From Marivita cryptomonadis (GTDB lineage Bacteria; Pseudomonadota; Alphaproteobacteria; Rhodobacterales; Rhodobacteraceae): DNA of 34,096 nucleotides. Under the pieces are notes generated by a model that saw only the letters and a list, made by a program, of their open reading frames with translations, searched no databases and was not told the DNA's origin. Each line of letters begins with the position of its first letter. Positions within the stretch are counted from its first letter, which is position 1. A program made the translations under genes and the position numbers. Location of the stretch: assembly GCF_002115725.1 (NCBI RefSeq), contig NZ_JFKD01000028.1, positions 1-34,096 on the forward strand, written 5' to 3'. Below, piece by piece: positions 16,837-24,062 of the stretch.

Positions 16837-17586
16837 TCACACCGCCGCGTCGCCATCAAACACCCGGTTCCGCGCCTTTTCTATGTGCTTGTACATTGCG
16901 TCGAATGCAGCCTCGCCGTCCCTGTCGAGGATCGCTTTGTAGACGACGCGGTGTTCGGCCTGCACCAGATTAAGTCGCTCCAGCGGATTCAGCAGCGAAA
17001 GCTGGCGGTTCAACAGCATGGCCGTCTTGACCGATTGTTCCAGCGAATGAAGCGTCGTTGCGAAATAGGCATTGCGCGAGGCATGGGCGACCGCGTTGTG
17101 AAAGGCGAAATCCGAGGCCACGTCAACGGTTCCCAACTTGATGGCTTCGTCCAGGGCCTCAAGCGCTGCCTTGATTTTTTCCAGCTCCTTGTCATCGCGA
17201 CGCGTTGCGGCAAGTTTCGCGGCCATCGGCTCGACCGCAATGCGGAATTCGAAACACCGCTGGATATCCGCGATGCTGCCAATTGGCGCAAATCGCAACA
17301 GGGCGCTGCCGGGACGTTTCAGCACAAAGCTGCCCGCGCCCTGTCGAGGCTGGATCAGGCCATCGTCGCGCAGTCGCGCCAGCGCCTCGCGCACCACAGG
17401 GCGCGACACGTTGAATTCCTGTGCCAGGGTCGTTTCGGTCGGAAGTTTTGCCCCCTCGGGAAACCTCCCCTGCACGATATCCGTCAACACGGCCTCGTAG
17501 ACCTGATCGCTGAGTTTCATCTGCTGCCGCTGGGCCAGCCGGGACTCGGGCGCGGGTGTCGGGGACGGGTCTTGCGGGGTTGCCAT
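16837..17586 (-). CDS. FadR-subfamily GntR regulator (FCD domain)
   Basis: A 249-residue repressor-type regulator. A winged helix spans about 24-90: LSDQVYEAVLTDIVQGRFPEGAKLPTE, the recognition helix VSRPVVREALARL, and the wing RQGAGSFV. An all-helical FCD ligand domain spans about 105-235, with metal-binding residues Asp159 and His163 in DFAFHNAVAHAS and a later AEHRVVY. FCD regulators respond to small organic acids such as sugar acids and often repress adjacent catabolic genes. I choose ATG 17584-17586; a GTG at 17614-17616 would add ten residues but begins at the edge of a likely operator (17604-17615). This is the best candidate to bind the TTGNNNGACAA sites of the right module, which fit the TNGTNNNACNA pattern known for this subfamily. 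It lies 150 bp downstream of the DapA-like gene on the same strand. Confidence 0.93.
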   Translation of the reverse strand: MATPQDPSPTPAPESRLAQRQQMKLSDQVYEAVLTDIVQGRFPEGAKLPTETTLAQEFNVSRPVVREALARLRDDGLIQPRQGAGSFVLKRPGSALLRFAPIGSIADIQRCFEFRIAVEPMAAKLAATRRDDKELEKIKAALEALDEAIKLGTVDVASDFAFHNAVAHASRNAYFATTLHSLEQSVKTAMLLNRQLSLLNPLERLNLVQAEHRVVYKAILDRDGEAAFDAMYKHIEKARNRVFDGDAAV

Positions 17587-17603
17587 GCATATACTCAATT
17601 CAA

Positions 17604-17615
17604 TGGTTCGGACCA
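17604..17615. promoter_or_regulatory. Possible autoregulatory operator of the GntR gene
   Basis: TGGTTCGGACCA has perfect TGGT/ACCA half-sites with a 4-bp centre and lies 18 bp upstream of the GntR start codon. It recalls E. coli FadR sites (TGGTCNGACC) but differs from the TTGNNNGACAA sites found elsewhere in the window, so assignment to this regulator is uncertain. Confidence 0.35.
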
Positions 17616-17736
17616 CCGAGTACAGTTACCGGCCCGGGAGGCTTGCAATTAATGCGTTCCCGCCAGGCCTGCAACCAGTCGTAGAACGAGGCGAGGCCCG
17701 AGGCGCGCCCTGTCTCAGGCCGCAGAAAGGCGCTCG

Positions 17737-18654
17737 CTACCCCACTGAGGCCGCCATCAGATTGCGCGCCGCACTCTGCACGGGCGCGCGCAGATCGGCG
17801 GCGATATTGCTCATCAGGGGCAGCATCGGGCCCATGTCGGCAATCTCAGCCAGCGTCACGGCTTCGTGCAGGACAAAGGCAGGGCCATGTCGGTCACGCA
17901 GCGTTTCCAGATCAAGGAAGGTCCGGCGGATCCGGTCTGCCGCGTCGTAGTCAGCCGCCTTCAAAGCTTGCAAAAGCCGCATGGAATGGGCCGGCGCCAC
18001 GGCGCCTGACCCAGTCGTGAAAGCGTTCAGCCCGAAGGTGCGGAAGTGCGCGATTGCCGGGCGTTCGCCGATTCCGCTGACAACCTTGTCGGCGCCAATT
18101 GCGTCGATCAGGCTGTTCAGAACGTCGTCAGTTTCCGGGGTGTCGCGGACGATTGCGTATTTGACGAACAGCAGGCACCCGTCCCAGTCCAGCTCGGCGA
18201 TGGAGGCGGTGCTGAGATATCCTTCGTCTTTCACATAAAGGACAAGCGGATAGCCCAGTTTTTCATGGGCCAATCGAATTGCGCGGACAAGCCCTGCCTC
18301 GGTCATGTTTGCCATTGTCGGCAGGACCATGGCCGTCGGGAATTTCTTGCGCGCCAGAATGGCGGCCTGATCCATCATGGTGCCGTAGGCCGGCCCGATC
18401 GAGGGAATGACCCATGTATCGGCGGCCACCGTCTGGGACAGGAAATCAAGGATTTCCTCATACTCAGAAAGGGCGACATTGTAGAAATTGGCATTGCCGC
18501 CACACATGATGATTGAGATGCCTCCCGCCTCCATATGATGGATCAGTTTGGCGTTGGCGGGTTTAGCCAGGGTCAGATCCGCATTTCGCGCGAGCGGCGG
18601 CACGGCGATGACCGACGACTGCCAGTCGGAGGGGCCATTCAGGGTCTCCTTCAT
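17737..18654 (-). CDS. DapA-like (dihydrodipicolinate synthase/NAL superfamily) aldolase
   Basis: A 305-residue class I aldolase-superfamily protein. The likely Schiff-base lysine is Lys165 in LLFVKYAIV, at the place where the family has GxKD-type sequences. Tyr140 in PLVLYVKDEGY is the probable catalytic tyrosine, and CGGN (51-54) replaces the usual GTTGE-type carboxylate-binding loop. These loops diverge from DapA proper, and the gene is surrounded by catabolic genes, so a 2-keto-3-deoxy sugar acid or other pyruvate-releasing aldolase or dehydratase is more likely than lysine biosynthesis. The ATG at 18652-18654 diverges from the ABC ATPase at 18977 across a 322-bp promoter region. Confidence 0.85.
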   Translation of the reverse strand: MKETLNGPSDWQSSVIAVPPLARNADLTLAKPANAKLIHHMEAGGISIIMCGGNANFYNVALSEYEEILDFLSQTVAADTWVIPSIGPAYGTMMDQAAILARKKFPTAMVLPTMANMTEAGLVRAIRLAHEKLGYPLVLYVKDEGYLSTASIAELDWDGCLLFVKYAIVRDTPETDDVLNSLIDAIGADKVVSGIGERPAIAHFRTFGLNAFTTGSGAVAPAHSMRLLQALKAADYDAADRIRRTFLDLETLRDRHGPAFVLHEAVTLAEIADMGPMLPLMSNIAADLRAPVQSAARNLMAASVG

Positions 18655-18976
18655 GGCATTACTCCTGCACCGAACGGGTTGCGGCGCGATTCATAGCGGC
18701 TGGCCAAGCGTCGGAAGTGTGGGTTGGTATGCGCAAATCTGGTCTCCTTTGCCTGGCTCCTCGGACCGAGCAGGTGCCCACCTTGTTTCCTTGCTTCGAA
18801 AGCATTGACGAGGCCCCCGGTCGATGTCTAGGTTAGGATAAGTAAACTTGACTGACAACTTATTTTTTAACCATCGCCCTTAGAACTGCCGCCGGATCAA
18901 TCGTCCGGTTGAAAAACAAAGATCAAGCGACCTTGGCCGGAACCGACACGACGGACTTGTTGAAGAAGAGAGACAG
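18655..18976. promoter_or_regulatory. Divergent promoter region with TTGACTGACAA site
   Basis: This 322-bp stretch between divergent genes holds no convincing ORF. TTGACTGACAA at 18848-18858 matches TTGNNNGACAA, the motif found at two other promoters of the right module, with one mismatch in the left half-site of TTGTNNNACAA. It lies 118 bp upstream of the ATPase start. TTGACG at 18805-18810 is a possible -35, but no good -10 pairs with it. The rest shows nothing I can assign. Confidence 0.4.
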
Positions 18977-20074
18977 ATGGCACGCATTCTTCTGAAGAAC
19001 CTGCGCAAGATGTACGACGACACAGAGGCCGTGCGGGGCATTGATCTGGAGATCCCGCACAACGAGTTTCTGGCGCTTGTGGGCCCTTCCGGCTGCGGCA
19101 AAAGTACGACCCTGAGAATGATCGCCGGGTTGGAATCAATCACTTCGGGCGAGGTCATCATCGGTGACCGGGTGGTGAACACCGATCAGCCCAAAGACCG
19201 CGATATCGCCATGGTCTTTCAGAATTATGCCCTCTATCCCCATATGACGGTGTATCAGAACATGTCCTTCGGCCTTCGCCTTAAACGCGTCGCCAAAGCC
19301 CAGATCCACGCGCGCGTGCTTGAGGCGGCCGAGATCCTTAACATCACAGAACTGTTGCAGCGTCGCCCAAAGCAGCTGTCGGGCGGGCAACGCCAAAGGG
19401 TCGCCATGGGCCGGTCCATCGTGCGCAACCCACAGGCGTTTTTGTTCGACGAACCCCTGTCCAATCTGGACGCCAAACTGCGGGTTCAGATGCGGACGCA
19501 GATCAAGAAGCTGCACCAGAAGATGAAGACCACGGTGATCTATGTGACGCACGATCAGGTCGAGGCGATGACCCTCGCCGACCGGATCGTCGTGATGAAT
19601 GGCGGACGCATCGAACAGGTCGACACGCCGCAGAACATGTATGACCACCCGACAACAAAATTTGTCGCCGGTTTCATCGGGTCCCCTGCCATGAACATGA
19701 TCGCCTGCACGCTTGAGCGGCGATCGGGTGCGCTTGTCGCGCGGCTGGGCAATGGTCTGGACCTCGAAGTTCCGACAGATCGCACGGAAAAATACACCGA
19801 TTACACCGAGAAACCGATGATTTTCGGCATCCGCCCCGAACACATCACCGAAAAGCGCGCCCATGTGAATGCTGCGCAGCGCGACTTTTCCGAGATCGTT
19901 CGCGTCCTTGAACCGATGGGTGTGGATACGATGGTCTTCCTTGAAATCAACGGCGAAGAGGTTTCGGCCCGCGCCGCGCCGCATTCGGTCAACAGGGTCG
20001 GCGAGGCAATGGAATTCACGATTGACCTGTCGAAAATGCACCTGATCGACCCAACCAGCGACAGGGTCATCTAG
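18977..20074 (+). CDS. Sugar-type ABC transporter ATP-binding protein (MalK/UgpC-like)
   Basis: A 365-residue ATPase. Walker A is GPSGCGKST (36-44), the Q-loop is VFQNYALYPHMTV (80-92), the signature is LSGGQ (134-138), Walker B is FLFDEP (155-160) and the switch His lies in VTHDQVEAMTLADR. The C-terminal extension of about 130 residues is an OB/TOBE regulatory domain (FGIRPEHI), typical of carbohydrate importers. The two MalFG-type permeases and the binding protein at 27905-31056 have no ATPase next to them, so this protein most likely energises them. The genes are separated by the enolase-superfamily gene, the ISAs1/IS256 insertion and three enzymes. The ATG has an AGAGAG stretch upstream. 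Confidence 0.95.
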   Translation: MARILLKNLRKMYDDTEAVRGIDLEIPHNEFLALVGPSGCGKSTTLRMIAGLESITSGEVIIGDRVVNTDQPKDRDIAMVFQNYALYPHMTVYQNMSFGLRLKRVAKAQIHARVLEAAEILNITELLQRRPKQLSGGQRQRVAMGRSIVRNPQAFLFDEPLSNLDAKLRVQMRTQIKKLHQKMKTTVIYVTHDQVEAMTLADRIVVMNGGRIEQVDTPQNMYDHPTTKFVAGFIGSPAMNMIACTLERRSGALVARLGNGLDLEVPTDRTEKYTDYTEKPMIFGIRPEHITEKRAHVNAAQRDFSEIVRVLEPMGVDTMVFLEINGEEVSARAAPHSVNRVGEAMEFTIDLSKMHLIDPTSDRVI

Positions 20075-20114
20075 GTTCCGCCCGTTCTGCCCTTTCTGCC
20101 AAAAGGCCAAGGCC

Positions 20115-21326
20115 ATGAAGATTACGGCAATCGAGACTTTTCTGATGCATGCAGGCGCGCCACCCGCCCGCACCATCGCGACGAACCCCACCCCCGAAAG
20201 CGGCAATGTCTGGAACGCGCGCAACTGGCTGTTTTTGCGCATTCAAACCGATGCAGGGATCACCGGCATTGGCGAATGCAGCGGCTGGCCGAGGGTGATC
20301 GAGACTGCGGTAAAGGATTTGACGCCGCTGCTGATTGGACAGGATCCGACGCATATCGAACGGATTTGGCAGCGGATGATGAGCGCGATGATGGGCCACG
20401 GCGTGCTGGGCACCGTCGGCAGCGGAGCCATGACCGGTATCGACATGGCGTTGTGGGATATAAAGGGCAAGGCGCTTGAGACGCCGGTGTGGAACCTGCT
20501 GGGCGGCCAGGTTCGCGACCGCATCCGGGTCTACGGCCATGCAGGCGCCCCGGAACGGGCGCTGGACCTGGTCTCTCGCGGTTTTACCGCCATCAAGACC
20601 GGGGGGCTAAGCGATACGGTCGAGCGCGTCGACGCCATCCGTGCCGCCGTAGGGCCGGACGTGGATCTGATGGTTGACATGCACGGCCCACCATGGATGA
20701 CGACGAAGGATGCAATCCTCCTTGGACGCGCGTTGGAGCCCTATAACCTTCTGTTTTATGAGGACCCGGTCGCGCCAGAAAACCGCGACGGCCTGCGCCG
20801 CGTGCAAGATGCCGTGCAGATCCCGATTGCCGCTGGCGAGCGTCTGTCGACGATTTGGGGTGAGCGTGAGTTGATCGAGCAAGAGCTTGTCGATGTGATC
20901 CAGCCCGACACCGGTCGCACCGGTGGCATCACCCAGATGCGCAAGATCGCCGCCATGGCCGAGGCGCACTTCATCACGGTCGCGCCGCATTCCGGATCGC
21001 TGGGACCGGTTGCGGAATACGCAGCACTTCACCTGATGGCCGCAATTCCCAATGCGCTGATCCTGGAACGGGTCGAGGATGATGTCCCCGTTCGGCAGCA
21101 GGTCATCCTCCCTGCTCCCAAAGTCGTCGATGGCCATATCGAGGTTCCGAACCGCCCCGGACTGGGTGTCGATATTGACGAGGCGATCGTGGCGGCGCAT
21201 CCGTCCATGGGCAATCTCTCGATCCCGGGACACCCCGACGACGGCGCATATGCCGAAGGTACATGGTCCGAGCATGTCTATTTCCAAAGCCGAGCGCGCA
21301 ACGCGCGTCGGTTTGGGGGAGGCTGA
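20115..21326 (+). CDS. Enolase-superfamily sugar-acid dehydratase (mandelate racemase/galactonate dehydratase type)
   Basis: A 403-residue protein. The N-terminal capping domain (MKITAIETF, IQTDAGITGIGE) leads to a barrel with the expected acid/base and metal ligands. Lys161 lies in AIKTGG, Asp188 and His190 in VDMHGPPW, Glu216 in YEDPV, Glu242 in AGERLST, Asp265 in IQPDTGRTGG and His292 in APHSG. Asp-x-His after the third strand and the late APHS histidine are the pattern of D-galactonate and related acid-sugar dehydratases, which make 2-keto-3-deoxy acids. The natural next step is an aldolase such as the DapA-like protein at 17737-18654. It lies 40 bp after the ATPase gene, as in an operon. 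The exact sugar acid is unknown. Confidence 0.92.
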   Translation: MKITAIETFLMHAGAPPARTIATNPTPESGNVWNARNWLFLRIQTDAGITGIGECSGWPRVIETAVKDLTPLLIGQDPTHIERIWQRMMSAMMGHGVLGTVGSGAMTGIDMALWDIKGKALETPVWNLLGGQVRDRIRVYGHAGAPERALDLVSRGFTAIKTGGLSDTVERVDAIRAAVGPDVDLMVDMHGPPWMTTKDAILLGRALEPYNLLFYEDPVAPENRDGLRRVQDAVQIPIAAGERLSTIWGERELIEQELVDVIQPDTGRTGGITQMRKIAAMAEAHFITVAPHSGSLGPVAEYAALHLMAAIPNALILERVEDDVPVRQQVILPAPKVVDGHIEVPNRPGLGVDIDEAIVAAHPSMGNLSIPGHPDDGAYAEGTWSEHVYFQSRARNARRFGGG

Positions 21327-21362
21327 GGATGAACTGCCATATTCAGGGCCGGTCGGGGGCCT

Positions 21363-21371
21363 ATGGGGTCT
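21363..21371. repeat. Target-site duplication of the ISAs1 element, left copy
   Basis: ATGGGGTCT at 21363-21371 is repeated at 23974-23982, flanking the ISAs1-family element. Confidence 0.85.
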
Positions 21372-21448
21372 CAGGGGAATCGCGCTTGAGCTTTGACAGT
21401 TGTGCCGAACTGGATTCTTGAGGTTTCATCATCAGATGGAGCTTCGAG

Positions 21449-22024
21449 ATGCCGACATTATCCAGCTATTTCAATGAAGAAGACGATCCTCGCAAGAGTA
21501 ACGCGCCGCGGCATAAGTTCTGTGATCTGATGACGATCAGTCTGTTGTGCGCGCTGTGTGGCGGGGAGACGGCCGTCGATATGGAGCATTTTGGGCAGAT
21601 GAAGGAGGAATTCCTTCGCGAATTTCTGGAATTGCCTCACGGGATCCCCTGCCATGATGCCTACTCGCGGCTCTTTCGTTTGATGAAACCGACCAGCCTA
21701 CAGGCCTTTTTCGACAAGTTCCGAAGCGACTTTGCTGCTGCCTATGGCGAGCATCCGGCGATCGCCATAGACGGTAAGGAGATGCGGCGCAGCTTTGACA
21801 AGGCGGCCGCCCGGTCGAACCTGAACGTTGTCACCGCCTTTGCTCATGGTGCACGGCTGAGCCTTGGGATGACGCAAAGTGCCAAGGGCGGCGGGGAGAT
21901 CTTGGCCCTGCGCGATCTGATTGAGATGCTTGATATTCGTGGCATCACCATCACGGCCGATGCCTTGCACTGCCAACGAGAGACATGTGACCTGATCGTG
22001 CAGGAAGGTGGTAACTATTGCATG
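21449..22024 (+). pseudogene. ISAs1-family transposase, 5' part, disrupted
   Basis: This codes for the first 192 residues of an ISAs1 transposase: MPTLSSYFNEEDDPRKSNAPRHKFCDLM, PHGIPCHDAYSRLF, the catalytic region AIAIDGKEMRRSFD and ITADALHCQRET. At GGNYCM it runs into the IS256 element, and the apparent ORF continues to a spurious stop at 22060. The 3' part resumes at 23433 in the same frame once the IS256 element and one target copy are removed. The whole protein would be about 366 residues, the usual length. Confidence 0.92.
22017..22024. repeat. Target-site duplication of the IS256 element, left copy
   Basis: ATTGCATG at 22017-22024 is repeated exactly at 23425-23432, directly outside the IS256 inverted repeats. 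An 8-bp duplication is typical of IS256. Confidence 0.95.
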
Positions 22025-23424
22025 GAGCTATGCGGGAATTTGGGTGATGGCGTGATTTGAAGGGCGGCGTATCGTGGCGGGTGTCAAAGCCAGCCAGAAC
22101 CTCACAAGGAACGATACGCCATGAAGGAAGATACAACGATCCTGCCATTTCGCCAATCGGAAACGATCGTCGATCCGCTGACAGAGCTTGCTCGGCAAGG
22201 TGCTCGTCGGATGCTGGCGGAAGCGCTGAAGGCCGAGGCTGATGCCTTTGTCGCCAGTTTTGCCGATGAGCAGCTGGAAGACGGGCGTCAGCGGATCGTA
22301 CGGCATGGATTTGGCCCTGAACGGAAGATTCAGACGGGGATCGGTGCTCTGGATGTCCAGCGGCCCAAGGTGCGCGACCGGATGGCGTCCTCTGATGGGG
22401 CAGAAAAGATCCGCTTTACCTCGAACATTCTGCCGAAATGGGCGCGCCGCTCGATCAGCTTGGACGCGCTGCTGCCTGTTCTTTATCTGAAGGGCATATC
22501 GACGGGCGATTTCCAGGACGCGCTGTCGGCCATCATGGGGCCGGATGCGCCTAACCTCTCGCCAAGCGTCATCTCGCGTCTGACTGCCGGATGGCAGGTT
22601 CAATATGATGCCTGGGCACGGCGGGATCTGTCTGCCCGCCACTACGTCTACATCTGGGCGGACGGCGTCTATCTTCAGGCGCGGATGGAGGAAAATGCCG
22701 AATGCATGCTGGTGATCATCGGCGCGACACCGGAGGGCAAGAAAGAGCTGATCGGCTTTCAGGTCGGCCTGCGGGAGAGCGCGCAGAGCTGGCATGAGTT
22801 GCTGACCGACATCAAAGGCCGCGGGCTGTCCGTCGCACCGGAAATTGCGGTTGGGGATGGAGCCATGGGGTTCTGGAACGCACTGGACAAAACGTTTCCA
22901 GGCACAAAGCACCAACGCTGTTGGGTGCATAAGGTAAAGAACGTCCAGAACTGTTTTCCCAAGCAGATGGCCCCGGCGGTCAAGTCAGATCTGGACGACA
23001 TCCAGCACGCCGGAACGCGCGCAGAAGCCGATGCTGCGTTGGCAGTTTTCTCCGAAAAGTATGGCGTCAAATACCCAAAAGGTGTTGCCTGCCTGACAAA
23101 GGACGAAGAGGCGATGCTTGCATTCTTCGACTTCCCAGCTGAGCATTGGGGCCATCTGCGCACCTCGAACCCGATTGAAAGCGTGTTCGCCACTGTTCGG
23201 CACCGAACGGTGAGGGCCAAAGGGGCGCTGTCACAAAAGACCGCAAAACTGATGGTCTTCACCCTCATTCAGGCAGCATCGAAAAAATGGCTGCGCCTCA
23301 AGGGAAGAAATCAGTTGCCAAAGGTTATCGAAGGAATCAAATTCAACGACGGTGTCGAAGTGACCAACGACACCGAAAACCGCGCCGCCTGATGATGCGC
23401 GTCACCCAAATTCAAGCATAGCTC
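22025..23424 (+). mobile_element. IS256-family insertion sequence, complete, 1400 bp, nested in ISAs1
   Basis: The left end GAGCTATGCGGGAATTTGGG and the complement of the right end GAGCTATGCTTGAATTTGGG form inverted repeats with only two mismatches in these 20 bases. Exact 8-bp target duplications lie outside. The element carries one intact transposase gene. It inserted into the transposase gene of the ISAs1 element, so it is the younger of the two. Confidence 0.96.
22121..23392 (+). CDS. IS256-family (mutator-type) transposase
   Basis: A 423-residue transposase of normal family length. The DDE triad is visible as Asp181 in YIWADGVYLQAR, Asp246 in VGDGAMGFWNAL and Glu353 in TSNPIESVFATVRHRT. 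The CWVHKVKNV segment (267-275) before the alpha-helical insert is a hallmark of the family. The ATG at 22121 follows AAGGAACGATACGCC, giving a reasonable ribosome-binding site. The frame is intact and the ends are complete, so the element is probably functional. It contributes nothing to the surrounding metabolism except interruption of the ISAs1 transposase. Confidence 0.96.
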   Translation: MKEDTTILPFRQSETIVDPLTELARQGARRMLAEALKAEADAFVASFADEQLEDGRQRIVRHGFGPERKIQTGIGALDVQRPKVRDRMASSDGAEKIRFTSNILPKWARRSISLDALLPVLYLKGISTGDFQDALSAIMGPDAPNLSPSVISRLTAGWQVQYDAWARRDLSARHYVYIWADGVYLQARMEENAECMLVIIGATPEGKKELIGFQVGLRESAQSWHELLTDIKGRGLSVAPEIAVGDGAMGFWNALDKTFPGTKHQRCWVHKVKNVQNCFPKQMAPAVKSDLDDIQHAGTRAEADAALAVFSEKYGVKYPKGVACLTKDEEAMLAFFDFPAEHWGHLRTSNPIESVFATVRHRTVRAKGALSQKTAKLMVFTLIQAASKKWLRLKGRNQLPKVIEGIKFNDGVEVTNDTENRAA

Positions 23425-23432
23425 ATTGCATG

Positions 23433-23957
23433 CAGCTCAAGGGCAATCAGGGCGACATGCAAGCCGACGTGCGGGCCTTTGTGGCTGACCAGGACATTGA
23501 ATACATTGATGAATATGCCTCTGTAGACGGCGACCATGGCCGGGTTGAGGAGCGGTCATATCGCGTCTACAACGTGCCGGACTATCTCGCTGAAACCCAT
23601 CAATGGCCACATCTTGGTGCCTTCGTTCATGTCGTCTCCAAGCGCACGGTAGGCCAAACGGCCAGCAGCTCCGAGCGGCTGTACCTCCTGTCAAAATGCG
23701 TCACAGCTCAAGTAGCCGCCACGCTGATCCGTGGCCACTGGGAAATCGAGAACAGCTTGCATTGGTCATTGGATGTGGTGATGAACGACGACCAGCACCG
23801 CGCGCGCAAAGACAACGCGCCCGCCAACTTCGCCGCACTACGACAGATCGCATTGGGCATCATCAAGGCGAATACCGCAAAAGGCTCAAACCGCGTGAAG
23901 TTCAAAAAGGCAGGCTGGAGCAATGACTTCCTGCGCACACTCATCGAAGGATTCTGA
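23433..23957 (+). pseudogene. ISAs1-family transposase, 3' part, disrupted
   Basis: This codes for about 174 residues that continue the ISAs1 transposase cut at 22024: QLKGNQGDMQADVRAF, SVDGDHGRVEERSYRV, the ERLYLLSK segment, and the catalytic Glu in RGHWEIENSLHWSLDVVMNDD. An ATG formed at 23430-23432 by the target duplication could start a spurious short protein, but by itself it lacks the first catalytic half. Confidence 0.92.
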
Positions 23958-23991
23958 AGCGCGATTGCCCTGGATGGGGTCTACCGCTCAC

Positions 23992-24020
23992 TTGACCTGA
24001 ACCAAACCCACAGATATATT
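23992..24020 (+). promoter_or_regulatory. Sigma-70-type promoter upstream of the M81 gene
   Basis: TTGACC (23992-23997) and TATATT (24015-24020) are separated by exactly 17 bp, a strong match to the housekeeping consensus. The TTGTTAGACAA operator starts 4 bp after the -10, over the expected transcription start. The ISAs1 target duplication ends 9 bp upstream of the -35, so the promoter survived that insertion and can drive the downstream genes independently of 18977-21326. Confidence 0.72.
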
Positions 24021-24023
24021 AAT

Positions 24024-24034
24024 TTGTTAGACAA
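24024..24034. promoter_or_regulatory. Operator TTGTTAGACAA
   Basis: A perfect TTGT-N3-ACAA inverted repeat, matching the TNGTNNNACNA pattern of FCD-type GntR repressors. It lies 28 bp before the GTG start of the M81 gene and overlaps the expected transcription start. The same motif stands at an equivalent position at 32165-32175. Confidence 0.65.
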
Positions 24035-24062
24035 CATCGGTCATACCGTGATGGAGGTCTAG

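Larger units (their letters stand above)
21372..23973 (+). mobile_element. ISAs1-family insertion sequence, interrupted by IS256-family element
   Basis: The left end reads CAGGGGAATCGCGCTTGAG (from 21372), and the complement of the right end reads CCAGGGCAATCGCGCTTCAG (ending at 23973), a clear imperfect inverted repeat with a one-base offset. A 9-bp duplication ATGGGGTCT flanks it. Subtracting the inner IS256 insertion and its target copy leaves about 1194 bp, a normal ISAs1 size. It sits between the dehydratase gene and the promoter of the M81 gene, ending 18 bp before that promoter's -35. Confidence 0.9.
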
